Shown here piece after piece: positions 1-8,259 of a stretch of 64,000 nt of DNA. A model generated the notes under the pieces. It did no database searches. It saw nothing but the letters and a program-made list of their open reading frames with translations, and had not been told where the DNA came from. A program made the position numbers and the translations under genes. Source of the DNA: Terrimonas pollutisoli (GTDB lineage Bacteria > Bacteroidota > Bacteroidia > Chitinophagales > Chitinophagaceae); NCBI RefSeq assembly GCF_029360765.1, contig NZ_JARKNA010000008.1, positions 124,001 to 188,000 on the forward strand, read 5' to 3'. The first letter of the stretch is position 1; each line of letters begins with the position of its first letter.

Positions 1-281
1 CTGGCAGGAAAAGCCAGCCAGTAAGTACCCCGCTCTTTATTACCAAGCATCGAGAAAGACATACTGGCGTACACCGCACCAGCTATATATAACCCAAAAA
101 GAAAAATGATATAGAGCGAATCTTCGCTGTAGTGCGGCCCGGATGATATAACCCAAAAAGTGATGATCAATCCCAGCAATCCCAATAGAGCCAATATGGA
201 ATAGATGTAAAGCCGGGAGTTTTCAACCCATTGCTTACGGATCAGTTGCAAGAGGCGTGAAAAACTAAATGTAGTTGCCAT
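1..281 (-). CDS. ABC-2 type transporter permease, N-terminal part (runs off the left edge)
   Basis: Reading from the ATG at 281 leftwards gives about 93 residues beginning MATTFSFSRLLQLIRKQW. Two hydrophobic stretches, roughly residues 27-46 and 58-75, look like membrane helices. It lies 26 bp downstream of the chimeric ORF at 308-577, in the same direction as the ABC ATPase at 627-1457, so it is probably the membrane partner of that ATPase in an exporter of unknown substrate. Its first 45 residues resemble the start of the 308-577 ORF (shared FS, KxW, EN, RLY and FW positions), which suggests paralogous permeases. Only the start is present, so family and substrate cannot be refined. Confidence 0.75.
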   Translation of the reverse strand, partial: MATTFSFSRLLQLIRKQWVENSRLYIYSILALLGLLGLIITFWVISSGPHYSEDSLYIIFLFGLYIAGAVYASMSFSMLGNKERGTYWLAFPA

Positions 282-307
282 GTGATAAAAAAGTTTATGC
301 AGTGTGG

Positions 308-577
308 TTATTGAAATACAGAACGGATAGCGTCACCATTAGTAACAATACTCCTGTATTGCGACTCGCTGTCAGCCTGGCTGCGCCTTACATCGCCAGC
401 CGCTTCGTTTGTTTCAAACTGTTTGCTGGTATAATATCCTTCATCCTGAGGTTTCCAAAACGTAAAAACAGCCAGCAACAGCAGGACTAAAAAAAGCAAT
501 GAGTATAATCTTGCATTTTCATCCCAGCTTTTTTTAATAACCGGCAGGCGTTGGGATAAACTAAAATTGGCTGACAT
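308..577 (-). pseudogene. Chimeric remnant: permease N-terminus joined to an ABC ATPase C-terminus
   Basis: The open frame encodes 89 residues. Residues 1-45 (MSANFSLSQRLPVIKKSWDE onward, then one hydrophobic helix) resemble the N-terminus of the neighbouring permease at 1-281. The last 17 residues (YRSIVTNGDAIRSVFQ) match the C-terminus of the neighbouring ATPase (YKAIVTNGEAIRSTFK). The middle is hydrophilic and unassigned. The simplest reading is an internal deletion in an ancestral ATPase1-permease1-ATPase2-permease2 operon, joining the start of permease1 to the end of ATPase2. The frame is intact and it sits between ATPase and permease with short spacers, so it may still be translated as a single-pass membrane peptide. 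The homology of both ends is visible; the deletion history is inference. Confidence 0.6.
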
Positions 578-626
578 AATAAATTAAATTAAAGTAGTTG
601 GATAAGGTTAAATGGTTAATGATTGC

Positions 627-1457
627 TTATTTGAAAGTCGAACGGATCGCTTCTCCGTTTGTGACAATTGCTTTGTATAACATTTCCAGGTCGAGTTTAC
701 CCTCTTCATCATCATTATTGGCAGTAATGATCGCATTACCCTTTAAAGATTCCTCACGGTATAAAGCTTCTTTCACTTCCGCACTGTCAAACGATATTTT
801 AAAACTTAGCCTGGACGTTATCTGGTCAACCGTCTGGTCGAATAAAATTTTTCCTTCATCAATGATAGTTATCCGGTCTATCAGGCTTTCCATGTCTTTT
901 ACCTGGTGAGTACAAATGATGATACATTTACTATCATCAATCGCTCCTGCAATTACTTTCCGAAACTGGCTTTTACTCATGATGTCAAGTCCATTGGTTG
1001 GCTCGTCCATTAACAACAAAGAAGTATTGCAGGCAAGACCAAAACTGATCAGCGCTTTTTTCTTTTGACCATAACTCATCTGCTGCAATTTGTTGTCGAT
1101 GGGTATTTCAAATTCCTTCAGGTAATTGTTGAATTGCGGCTGATTGAAACGCGGATAAAATGGCGCATTGCAATCAACAAACTTTTTGATGGTAACGTTT
1201 GGCAGGTAAAACTCTTCGGGTACCATAAAAAGCTCCTGCAGAAAATCGGGCTGACGCAACCCTGGCGTATGGCTTAAAACCTTAACCGTTCCCTGGTCCG
1301 GAAATAAGAGGCCGGCAATATTCCGAAGCAAGGTTGATTTACCCGTACCATTTTTTCCCAGCAGACCATAGATATGACCGGCCTGCAGCGAAAGGTTGAG
1401 TCCGGTGAATACCTTTTTCTTTTTATAAGCGAAGTGAAGGTTTTGGATATCTATCAT
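627..1457 (-). CDS. ABC transporter ATP-binding protein (YtrB/CcmA-like)
   Basis: This 276-residue protein has the ABC nucleotide-binding fold: Walker A GLLGKNGTGKST near residue 33, a signature region MSYGQKKKALISFGLA near 133, and Walker B LLLMDEPTNGLD near 150, followed by the H-loop His in ICTHQV. It would power an exporter with the permease at the left edge. Length and sequence fit the single-domain ATPases of YtrA-controlled ABC-2 operons. It is the first gene of the minus-strand operon; a promoter and a palindromic operator lie directly upstream (1473-1526). The C-terminal tail is duplicated in the chimeric ORF downstream. Substrate unknown. Confidence 0.9.
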   Translation of the reverse strand: MIDIQNLHFAYKKKKVFTGLNLSLQAGHIYGLLGKNGTGKSTLLRNIAGLLFPDQGTVKVLSHTPGLRQPDFLQELFMVPEEFYLPNVTIKKFVDCNAPFYPRFNQPQFNNYLKEFEIPIDNKLQQMSYGQKKKALISFGLACNTSLLLMDEPTNGLDIMSKSQFRKVIAGAIDDSKCIIICTHQVKDMESLIDRITIIDEGKILFDQTVDQITSRLSFKISFDSAEVKEALYREESLKGNAIITANNDDEEGKLDLEMLYKAIVTNGEAIRSTFK

Positions 1458-1472
1458 TTCTTATCGTTTTAG

Positions 1473-1526
1473 TGTACTATTGTAGTAGTACAGTACAAAT
1501 GTAGGCCACTTTTCCATATTGCCAAA
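1473..1526 (-). promoter_or_regulatory. Promoter and palindromic operator for the ABC operon (GntR/YtrA-like)
   Basis: Read on the minus strand, TTTG (1526-1523), a 19-nt spacer and TACATTTG (1503-1496) match the Bacteroidota promoter TTTG-N19-TAnnTTTG exactly. Overlapping its downstream edge is a perfect inverted repeat TGTACT-N13-AGTACA (1473-1478 and 1492-1497). The arm spacing of 13 resembles the AGTGTA-N13-TACACT operator known for Bacillus YtrA (GntR family). A repressor bound here would block polymerase. No GntR gene is present in the window, so the regulator is inferred. Confidence 0.65.
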
Positions 1527-1638
1527 TATTTTTGATCCCGTTCATCCAATTTTTTTTACCCGCCGGTTTAGCATTCAGAATAAATAGCTGATTTACAAGC
1601 ATTTAAAATGGATGGCGGCGCTAAGGTGGAACGAAATT

Positions 1639-1646
1639 TAATTTTG
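1639..1646 (+). promoter_or_regulatory. Probable -7 box of the maeB promoter
   Basis: TAATTTTG fits the Bacteroidota -7 consensus TAnnTTTG and lies 62 bp upstream of the maeB ATG. No clear TTTG is seen at the expected -33 distance, so support is partial. Confidence 0.35.
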
Positions 1647-1708
1647 TACCTTGCAGCCCCATTATCAATGAGTTGTGCTGTAGGAATTTAAATCACCAAT
1701 AAACAAGT

Positions 1709-4057
1709 ATGAACAAAACCGAATTGCGTCGCCAACAGGCGTTAGAATATCACTCAAAAGGAAGGCCGGGGAAGATTGAAGTTGTCCCCACTAAGGATGC
1801 AAAAACCCAAAGGGATCTTTCCCTCGCTTATTCTCCCGGTGTTGCCGAACCTTGCAAAGAAATTGCTGCAAATAAAGAAAACGTCTATAAGTATACAGCA
1901 AAAGGAAACCTGGTAGCCGTTATAAGCAACGGAACCGCTGTGCTGGGTCTTGGAGATATTGGGCCAGAAGCGGGTAAACCTGTGATGGAAGGAAAAGGCG
2001 TGTTGTTTAAAATATTTGCAGACATCGACGTATTTGATATCGAGATCAATGAAAAAGATCCTGAGAAGTTTGTACAGATTGTAAAAGCATTGGAACCCAC
2101 TTTTGGTGGCATCAACCTGGAAGATATCAAAGCTCCTGAATGTTTTTATATAGAAAAGAAACTGAAGGAAACCATGAGCATCCCGGTGATGCACGATGAT
2201 CAGCACGGTACCGCCATAATCAGCGCCGCGGCTTTATTGAATGCACTGGACATCCAGAAAAAGAAGATCGACAAGGTAAAATATGTAGTAAACGGCGCTG
2301 GCGCCGCTGCCATGGCCTGCGTGCAATTATATGTTGCATTGGGAGCTAAGTTTGAGAACTTTCTCATGTTCGATCGCAAAGGCGTCATTCACAAAGGAAG
2401 AACAGATCTCGATGAATTGAAAGCAAAGTTTGCCAATGCCAAAAATGAAATGACCCTGGAACAAGCGATGAAGGATGCCGATGTATTTATAGGATTAAGT
2501 GCCGGCAACGTGGTATCGCAGGACATGGTCAAGTCAATGGCTAAAAATCCTATTGTTTTTGCTATGGCCAATCCTGATCCTGAGATCACCTGGGAAGATG
2601 CTACTGCGGCAAGAAAAGATGTGATCATGGCAACCGGCCGCAGCGATTATCCTAACCAGGTAAATAACGTGTTGGGATTTCCTTATATCTTTCGCGGTGC
2701 ACTTGATGTTCGGGCCACGCAAATCAATGAAGCCATGAAAATGGCCGCAGTAAAGGCATTGGCCGAGTTGGCCAAAACCCCCGTTCCGGATATTGTGAAC
2801 CTGGCTTACAATGAGAAAACAATTTCATTCGGCCCAAATTATATCATTCCCAAACCCGTTGACCCGCGTTTGCTGGCAACTGTTTCGCCCGCTGTAGCTA
2901 AAGCCGCTATGGAAAGCCGAGTGGCGCAGCACCCTATCACCGATTGGGATGCTTATGTCTCGCATTTGGATAACCGGCTCGGCATCGATAACCAGGTAAT
3001 GAGGGCTATTGGTAATAAAGCCCGCCGTGATCCCAAACGAATCGTATTTGCAGAAGCAGATAATGCAAAAATTTTGAAAGCAGCAGCCGTTGCATTTGAT
3101 GAAGGCATCGCTTACCCGATTTTATTGGGTGATGAAACAAAGATCAGAACCCTGGCTGCGCAAAATGCTATTGAGCTGGATGGGGTACCTATATTTGACC
3201 CCCGGAGCGACAGTACCGAAGAAAAAAGAAATCAATACTCAGAGATCTTTTTTGCAAAAAGAAACCGCAGGGGCTTCAATGCCTATGAATCTAAAAAAAT
3301 CATGCGTGACCGAAATTATTTTGGCTGCATGATGGTGGAATGCGGCGATGCAGATGCCATGATCTCGGGTCTTACAAAAAATTATCCTGATACGATTCGC
3401 CCAGCCCTGCAAATTATCGGAACCGAAGACGGTGTCAATAAAATAGCGGGCATGTACCTGATGATGACAAAACGTGGTCCCCTGTTTTTGGCTGATACAA
3501 CCGTTAACTTTAATCCCACAGCGGAAGAGTTAGCTGAAATTACCTTGCTGGTGGCAAAAGAGGTTCGTCACTTCAATATCATTCCCCGCATTGCCATGTT
3601 GAGCTATTCAAATTTTGGCAGCAGTAATTCCCCGGAAGCAAGATTGGTAGCCGAAGCAAGAAAAATGGTGAAAGAAAAAATGCCTTCGCTGATTGTGGAT
3701 GGAGAAATGCAGGCCAATGTGGCGTTCAATAAACAAATGCTGAAAGAAAATTATCCGTTTTCTGAACTAGTTGACAAAGATGTAAACACATTGGTGTTCC
3801 CTAATCTTGCAGCAGGTAATATCACATATAATATTTTAAAAGAGTTAGGCGGTGCCGACGCCATCGGTCCGGTATTGTTGGGTTTAAAAAAACCTGTGCA
3901 CATTTTACAATTGGGTAGTTCGGTAAGAAGTATTATAAACATGGCGCTGGTTGCCGTGGTGGATGCACAGATCAAATGCAAAAATTCTTCAACCGAAGAT
4001 ATTGTCAATAAATCTCCGTGGTGGAAACGGTTTAAAAAAGTAAGCAGGGATATGTGA
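1709..4057 (+). CDS. maeB: NADP-dependent malic enzyme with phosphotransacetylase-like C-terminal domain
   Basis: This 782-residue cytosolic enzyme would convert malate to pyruvate, CO2 and NADPH. Residues about 20-150 form the malic-enzyme N-terminal domain (SLAYSPGVAEPC; NGTAVLGLGDIG; HDDQHGTA near 165), about 165-400 the NAD(P)-binding domain (NGAGAAAMAC), and about 430-765 a phosphate acetyl/butyryltransferase-like domain. The two-domain plan and the length match MaeB; in that family the C-terminal domain is usually regulatory (acetyl-CoA binding) rather than a working phosphotransacetylase. The gene stands alone, with its own probable promoter upstream and a low-complexity spacer after the stop codon. 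Confidence 0.95.
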   Translation: MNKTELRRQQALEYHSKGRPGKIEVVPTKDAKTQRDLSLAYSPGVAEPCKEIAANKENVYKYTAKGNLVAVISNGTAVLGLGDIGPEAGKPVMEGKGVLFKIFADIDVFDIEINEKDPEKFVQIVKALEPTFGGINLEDIKAPECFYIEKKLKETMSIPVMHDDQHGTAIISAAALLNALDIQKKKIDKVKYVVNGAGAAAMACVQLYVALGAKFENFLMFDRKGVIHKGRTDLDELKAKFANAKNEMTLEQAMKDADVFIGLSAGNVVSQDMVKSMAKNPIVFAMANPDPEITWEDATAARKDVIMATGRSDYPNQVNNVLGFPYIFRGALDVRATQINEAMKMAAVKALAELAKTPVPDIVNLAYNEKTISFGPNYIIPKPVDPRLLATVSPAVAKAAMESRVAQHPITDWDAYVSHLDNRLGIDNQVMRAIGNKARRDPKRIVFAEADNAKILKAAAVAFDEGIAYPILLGDETKIRTLAAQNAIELDGVPIFDPRSDSTEEKRNQYSEIFFAKRNRRGFNAYESKKIMRDRNYFGCMMVECGDADAMISGLTKNYPDTIRPALQIIGTEDGVNKIAGMYLMMTKRGPLFLADTTVNFNPTAEELAEITLLVAKEVRHFNIIPRIAMLSYSNFGSSNSPEARLVAEARKMVKEKMPSLIVDGEMQANVAFNKQMLKENYPFSELVDKDVNTLVFPNLAAGNITYNILKELGGADAIGPVLLGLKKPVHILQLGSSVRSIINMALVAVVDAQIKCKNSSTEDIVNKSPWWKRFKKVSRDM

Positions 4058-4212
4058 GAGGTTTAAAAAGTTCAAGGGTTCCGGGATTCAAGACGTTTAA
4101 AAAGTTTGGCAAGGTCATTTGAAAATCTTTGAAGCATATTGAACATCTTAAACCTATTAAACATGTTAAACCTTTTAAACTTTTCAGCGTATTTTACAGA
4201 ATAAATCTTTGG
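4058..4212 (+). repeat. Low-complexity intergenic element built of GTTTAAAA/TTTTAAAC words
   Basis: The spacer between maeB and the MlaE gene repeats short words (GGTTTAAAAAGTT, CGTTTAAAAAGTTT, then TTAAACC, TTAAAC, CTTTTAAACTTTT). The first and last parts are imperfectly inverted and could fold into a long A/T-rich hairpin. An open frame through its second half precedes the MlaE start and reads as basic low-complexity peptide, which argues against an upstream start. Confidence 0.55.
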
Positions 4213-4950
4213 ATGAAAATTATAAAGGACATAGGCCGTTTCCTGTTGATGCTAAAGGGAATGTTTACCAGGCCCGAGAATGGGAAGATGTATTGGAAGG
4301 AGTTTATGCATCAATGCAATGATATTGGCATTGGTTCGCTGGGTATCGTCGCTATTATTTCTGTTTTTATTGGCGCCGTATCTACCCTGCAGACAGCTTA
4401 TCAGCTGGTAAGCCCGCTGATTCCTCTTTCTACCATTGCACAGATTGTTCGTGATACCGTGATCCTTGAATTTGCGCCTACGCTTACCTGCATCGTATTA
4501 GCCGGTGTGGTAGGCAGCAAAATCGCCAGTGAATTAGGTAACATGCGGGTAAGCGAACAAATAGATGCGTTGGAAATAATGGGCATTAATACAAAGTCAT
4601 ATCTGATCTTGCCCAAAATAGCCGCGGGGCTATTGATGATCCCTTTTTTGGTTATTGTTGCCATGACGCTGGGAATCTGGGGAGGCCGCTTAGCTGGTAG
4701 TATGGCGGGCATTCTTCCAACAGAAGCATATGATAAGGGGCTGCATGAAACATTTAAACCTTACAATGTATTTTTTGCATTGGCTAAGTCATACACTTTT
4801 GCCTTTATCATTTGCAGTATTTCTTCTTTTTATGGTTATTATGTACAAGGAGGCGCATTAGAAATTGGAAGAGCAAGTACTAAAGCGGTGGTTGTAAGTT
4901 GTATACTTTTATTGTTTGCGGATTATGTGTTGTCGGCGTTGTTACTGTAA
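4213..4950 (+). CDS. mlaE: MlaE-family ABC permease (lipid transport)
   Basis: I place the start at the ATG at 4213 (MKIIKDIGRF), giving 245 residues, the usual size for the family; an upstream ATG at 4129 would only add repeat-derived sequence. The family signature is visible in TVILEFAPTLTCIVLAGVVGSKIASELGNM near residues 90-120 and in the EQIDALEIMGIN segment. About five hydrophobic segments are seen. With the ATPase at 5065 it would form the inner-membrane part of an Mla-type phospholipid transporter linking the inner and outer membranes. No MCE-domain (MlaD) gene is present within the window, so the rest of the complex must be encoded elsewhere. Confidence 0.9.
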   Translation: MKIIKDIGRFLLMLKGMFTRPENGKMYWKEFMHQCNDIGIGSLGIVAIISVFIGAVSTLQTAYQLVSPLIPLSTIAQIVRDTVILEFAPTLTCIVLAGVVGSKIASELGNMRVSEQIDALEIMGINTKSYLILPKIAAGLLMIPFLVIVAMTLGIWGGRLAGSMAGILPTEAYDKGLHETFKPYNVFFALAKSYTFAFIICSISSFYGYYVQGGALEIGRASTKAVVVSCILLLFADYVLSALLL

Positions 4951-4955
4951 AGAAA

Positions 4956-5037
4956 AGCTATGAGTCCGGGGCATGAGGTCACGAACTGCGGGACTTAAAA
5001 CTTATAAAGCCAATATTTATTCTAAAAGCTCATAGCT
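4956..5037 (+). repeat. Intergenic inverted repeat between mlaE and mlaF
   Basis: AGCTATGAG (4956-4964) and CTCATAGCT (5029-5037) are perfect inverted copies; further AGCTAATAGCTC words follow. The element resembles in style the low-complexity spacers at 4058 and 38331. Confidence 0.5.
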
Positions 5038-5064
5038 CCCAGCTAATAGCTCAAAGTTTTTGTT

Positions 5065-5874
5065 ATGATCGAAGTAAAGAATATTAAAAAAAGTTTTGCT
5101 GATAAGATCGTCATCAACGATGTGAGTGCTTCGATGAAAGCCGGGCAGTGCAACCTGATCATCGGGGCAAGTGGAAGCGGAAAGACTGTTTTGATGAAGT
5201 GCATGGTGGGATTGTTTGCACCTGATAGCGGTGAGGTATTATATAGTGGAAAGGATTTTACCGGCATGAACAATGAAGAGAAGACACAGGTTAGAAAAGA
5301 GATTGGCATGCTCTTTCAGGGCTCAGCTTTGTTTGACAGCCAAACGGTGGAACAGAATGTAATGTTCCCGCTGGATATGTTTACCAAAGACAACTACAGC
5401 ACAAAACTAAAACGGGTCAACGAAGTTTTGGCAAGGGTAAATTTGGTAGACGCCAATAAAAAATTTCCTTCAGAAGTGAGCGGCGGGATGAAAAAAAGGG
5501 TGGCTTTAGCAAGAGCCATTGTACTAAACCCCAAGTATCTTTTTTGCGATGAACCCAATTCGGGCCTTGATCCCCAAACGTCGCTTGTTATCGATAAGCT
5601 TATTCAGGAAATCACCCAGGAATATAATATCACCACCGTAGTCAATACCCATGACATGAACAGTGTAATGGAAATAGGGAATTATATTTTGTATATGTAC
5701 AAAGGCAATAAAGAATGGGAAGGAACTAACAAAGAAATTATTTTCAGCAAGAACCAACGCCTCAATGAATTCATTTTTGCTTCAGAATTCCTGAAAGATG
5801 CCAAAGAGATGCGTATGCTGGAGGAAACCGGTAAAATACCTAATAATAGGAATATAGATGATATGATGAAGTAG
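5065..5874 (+). CDS. mlaF: MlaF-family ABC ATP-binding protein
   Basis: This 269-residue ATPase carries Walker A IIGASGSGKTVLMK near residue 33, the Q-loop MLFQGSALFDS typical of Mla/Ttg2A ATPases, the signature VSGGMKKRVALARA near 138, Walker B YLFCDEPNSGLDPQT and H-loop His in VNTHDM. The GSALFDS stretch after the Q-loop separates this family from drug and amino-acid ATPases. It lies 114 bp after the MlaE permease, in the same direction, and would drive lipid movement between the membranes together with it. The C-terminal 35 residues are charged and extend past the core fold. Confidence 0.9.
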   Translation: MIEVKNIKKSFADKIVINDVSASMKAGQCNLIIGASGSGKTVLMKCMVGLFAPDSGEVLYSGKDFTGMNNEEKTQVRKEIGMLFQGSALFDSQTVEQNVMFPLDMFTKDNYSTKLKRVNEVLARVNLVDANKKFPSEVSGGMKKRVALARAIVLNPKYLFCDEPNSGLDPQTSLVIDKLIQEITQEYNITTVVNTHDMNSVMEIGNYILYMYKGNKEWEGTNKEIIFSKNQRLNEFIFASEFLKDAKEMRMLEETGKIPNNRNIDDMMK

Positions 5875-5920
5875 GATCAATGGTCCAATACACTTAAACA
5901 ATCTACAAATTTGCCATGAC

Positions 5921-6400
5921 ATAAAAACCAAACTGACTGAAAAGGATCTAATCGATGTAAATTTTTTTTTGCTGTATAGTAAACTATCGATAAAAATTTT
6001 TACGGGGATTGGAGTATTCATGTCGGTAATATCGACTGTATCATTCTTTTTTCAGACCCGGCATTCCTCTTTTACAATGATCATCGCACCCGTATTTATG
6101 CTGATCGGGTTTCCGCTTCTACAATATTTTGCATCTAAACGAGATTATACTTCAAATAAAAGGATCAGTGAGACGATAGAATACCAATTTGGCAAGGACC
6201 TTCTTTTTGTTAAAGGAGAATCTTTTACAGCTCAACTTACCTGGGACAAAATATATAAGGTCAGCAAAACCAAAAATTGGCTATTGATCTGGCAAAACAA
6301 ACAAGTAGCAAATGTCATACCCAGGCGGGATATATGGGAAGGCGACATAATTGAATTAAAGGAGATCTTACAAATCCATAATGTAACGAATAATTTGTAA
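5921..6400 (+). CDS. YcxB-like membrane protein with damaged or non-canonical start
   Basis: The clear part has two hydrophobic segments followed by a C-terminal domain (YQFGKDLLFVKGE, then LTWDKIYKV, then IPRRDI) like the YcxB-like family. The first conventional alternative start is the TTG at 5969, but the same frame upstream still reads as family-like protein (KTKLTEKDLIDVNFFLLYS). No ATG, GTG or TTG exists there; an ATA at 5921 sits exactly where an ATG would be expected, giving about 159 residues, the usual family length. An ATG at 5916 is in another frame and stops after two codons. I infer a start codon mutated from ATG to ATA, or use of the internal TTG. Function unknown. Confidence 0.6.
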   Translation: MKTKLTEKDLIDVNFFLLYSKLSIKIFTGIGVFMSVISTVSFFFQTRHSSFTMIIAPVFMLIGFPLLQYFASKRDYTSNKRISETIEYQFGKDLLFVKGESFTAQLTWDKIYKVSKTKNWLLIWQNKQVANVIPRRDIWEGDIIELKEILQIHNVTNNL

Positions 6401-6500
6401 GAAACCGGGCAATTGATCGGTTTTCGGATTCAAGATCAAGCTCAATTTTTCCCAAATCAAAAACCATAAACCACCCACCCATTAACTCACAACAATCCCT

Positions 6501-6508
6501 TACTTTTG
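6501..6508 (+). promoter_or_regulatory. Probable -7 box of the sucD promoter
   Basis: TACTTTTG fits TAnnTTTG and lies 20 bp upstream of the sucD ATG, implying a very short leader. A matching -33 element is not obvious. Confidence 0.4.
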
Positions 6509-6528
6509 CCCCACTTAATTTTAGACTT

Positions 6529-7404
6529 ATGAGCATTCTCGTCAATAAGAATTCAAAAATATTAGTACAGGGCTTTACCGGGACGGAAGGCACTTTCCAT
6601 GCTACACAAATGATCGAATATGGAACTAACGTGGTTGGCGGTGTTACCCCCGGCAAAGGAGGAAATACACATCTTGACAAGCCAGTATTCAACACTGTAG
6701 CAGATTGTGTCAAGGCTACGGGTGCTGATGTAAGCATCATTTTTGTTCCGCCTGCCTTTGCCGCAGATGCCATTATGGAAGCTGCTGAAGCAGGAATCAG
6801 GCTGGTAGTTTGTATCACCGAGGGTATTCCGGTACAGGACATGGTAAAAGTGAAAAACTATTTACAGGGTAAAGAGACCCGGCTTATCGGGCCGAACTGT
6901 CCCGGTATTATTACCGCCGGTGAATGTAAAGTAGGTATCATGCCAGGCTTTGTATTCAAACAAGGCCGTATCGGTATTGTTTCAAAATCCGGAACATTGA
7001 CTTACGAAGCGGCAGACCAGGTGGCAAAAGCCGGCTTGGGTATTTCAACAGCAATTGGTATCGGTGGCGACCCTATCATTGGCACTCCTACCAAAGAAGC
7101 AGTTGAATTATTTATGAACGACGCTGAGACAGATGCCATAGTGATGATCGGTGAAATTGGGGGTGGCATGGAAGCAGAAGCAGCAAAATGGATCAAAGAA
7201 AATGGAAATAAAAAACCGGTTGTAGGATTTATTGCTGGCCAAACAGCGCCTCCCGGTCGCCGGATGGGGCATGCCGGTGCGATTGTAGGTGGTGCCGATG
7301 ATACAGCCGCTGCTAAAATGAAAATCATGGCCGAATGCGGTATCCATGTAGTAAACAGCCCGGCTGATATTGGTAAAAAAATGGCTGAAGTGATGAAGAA
7401 GTGA
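6529..7404 (+). CDS. sucD: Succinate-CoA ligase alpha subunit
   Basis: This 291-residue protein is the CoA-binding, phosphorylated subunit of succinyl-CoA synthetase in the citric acid cycle (succinyl-CoA + NDP + Pi to succinate + NTP + CoA). Seen are the N-terminal CoA-binding Rossmann region (VQGFTGTEGTFHA), GPNCPGII near residue 121, SKSGTLTYE near 152 and the phosphohistidine loop GRRMGHAGAIVGG with His248. Length is normal. The beta subunit gene (sucC) is not adjacent, which is common in Bacteroidota. A strong hairpin terminator follows 21 bp after the stop. Confidence 0.97.
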   Translation: MSILVNKNSKILVQGFTGTEGTFHATQMIEYGTNVVGGVTPGKGGNTHLDKPVFNTVADCVKATGADVSIIFVPPAFAADAIMEAAEAGIRLVVCITEGIPVQDMVKVKNYLQGKETRLIGPNCPGIITAGECKVGIMPGFVFKQGRIGIVSKSGTLTYEAADQVAKAGLGISTAIGIGGDPIIGTPTKEAVELFMNDAETDAIVMIGEIGGGMEAEAAKWIKENGNKKPVVGFIAGQTAPPGRRMGHAGAIVGGADDTAAAKMKIMAECGIHVVNSPADIGKKMAEVMKK

Positions 7405-7425
7405 AAAGTGAAAAATATTCTTAAA

Positions 7426-7456
7426 AAGAATGGCCTCCGGTTTGGAGGCCATTCTT
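7426..7456. terminator. Bidirectional hairpin terminator between sucD and the DUF4476 gene
   Basis: A perfect 13-bp stem AAGAATGGCCTCC / GGAGGCCATTCTT (7426-7438, 7444-7456) with a 5-nt loop lies between two convergent genes. Plus-strand transcripts run into ATTTTG, minus-strand ones into CTTTTTAAG. Confidence 0.85.
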
Positions 7457-7485
7457 ATTTTGTGGTCTTTCATTCATTAATACCA

Positions 7486-8259
7486 TCAATATCTGTCATA
7501 ACCCCTGATAAATCTTTCCAGTTCTGCTTTGCTGCTATTGTAGCTGAATACGTCCATCAGCATATCATAATTTTGTTTATCCACTGTATTAGCGTAAGCT
7601 TCCTTGGCCAATTGCAATTTATTGTTTTCAAAATTGAACAGTAAAAGCATTTGCTCCACCTGTGCTGCTGTCAGGTTGTTTGTTTTCACCACCTGCGAAG
7701 CCGATTTCATTTTATTCGTTTCAAGCCATTCTTTTTTGATGGCGGCAATCACATTTCTGAACTCGCTATCATTCATACCACGGGCATACCCGTTGTGGCT
7801 GTCGTAATCACCATGGCTTCCCCACTGACCACCATTATCATAATCATATGTCCTGTCATTGTCATCGCGGCGATTGTCCCAACCACGGTCTTGCCTGTCC
7901 CAATCTCTCCTTAGTTTATTTTCCTGCATGCTGATACGACCGTTTCTTTCGATGGTGACAAAAAGATGGGTTCTTCTTTTGATATGGATGGTAGAGTTAA
8001 ACACCATTTCGTAACCACGGCCAGACATGTTGAAGAAACCACCTCTTCTTTGTCTGAACACTTTTATAGTGTGATAACCGTCATCAATGCCCCGTATCAT
8101 CATTGAGTTATCGTTAGGATCAAATCTTTTGCCGTCCAGTACAACCTTGATATCGGCATTGTCCGCTGATTTAATCGTAAGTATGCTTTGTGGTCTTGCA
8201 GCAGCAAAAACAGCGATACTCATGAATAAAGAAGTTAAGAGTGTAAAAAATGTTTTCAT
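7486..8259 (-). CDS. Secreted DUF4476 domain protein
   Basis: The 257-residue protein begins with a signal peptide (MKTFFTLLTSLFMSIAVFAA). Residues about 20-105 form a beta-rich region that may act as a carbohydrate-binding-like or PEGA-like sandwich; about 105-160 is a hydrophilic Asp/Arg/Asn/Gly-rich linker; about 165-257 matches the helical DUF4476 domain (FRNVIAAIKKEW, then VEQMLLLFNFENNKLQLAK, then LMDVFSY). DUF4476 proteins are common in Bacteroidota and have no assigned function. It is monocistronic and converges on sucD. Confidence 0.85.
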   Translation of the reverse strand: MKTFFTLLTSLFMSIAVFAAARPQSILTIKSADNADIKVVLDGKRFDPNDNSMMIRGIDDGYHTIKVFRQRRGGFFNMSGRGYEMVFNSTIHIKRRTHLFVTIERNGRISMQENKLRRDWDRQDRGWDNRRDDNDRTYDYDNGGQWGSHGDYDSHNGYARGMNDSEFRNVIAAIKKEWLETNKMKSASQVVKTNNLTAAQVEQMLLLFNFENNKLQLAKEAYANTVDKQNYDMLMDVFSYNSSKAELERFIRGYDRY

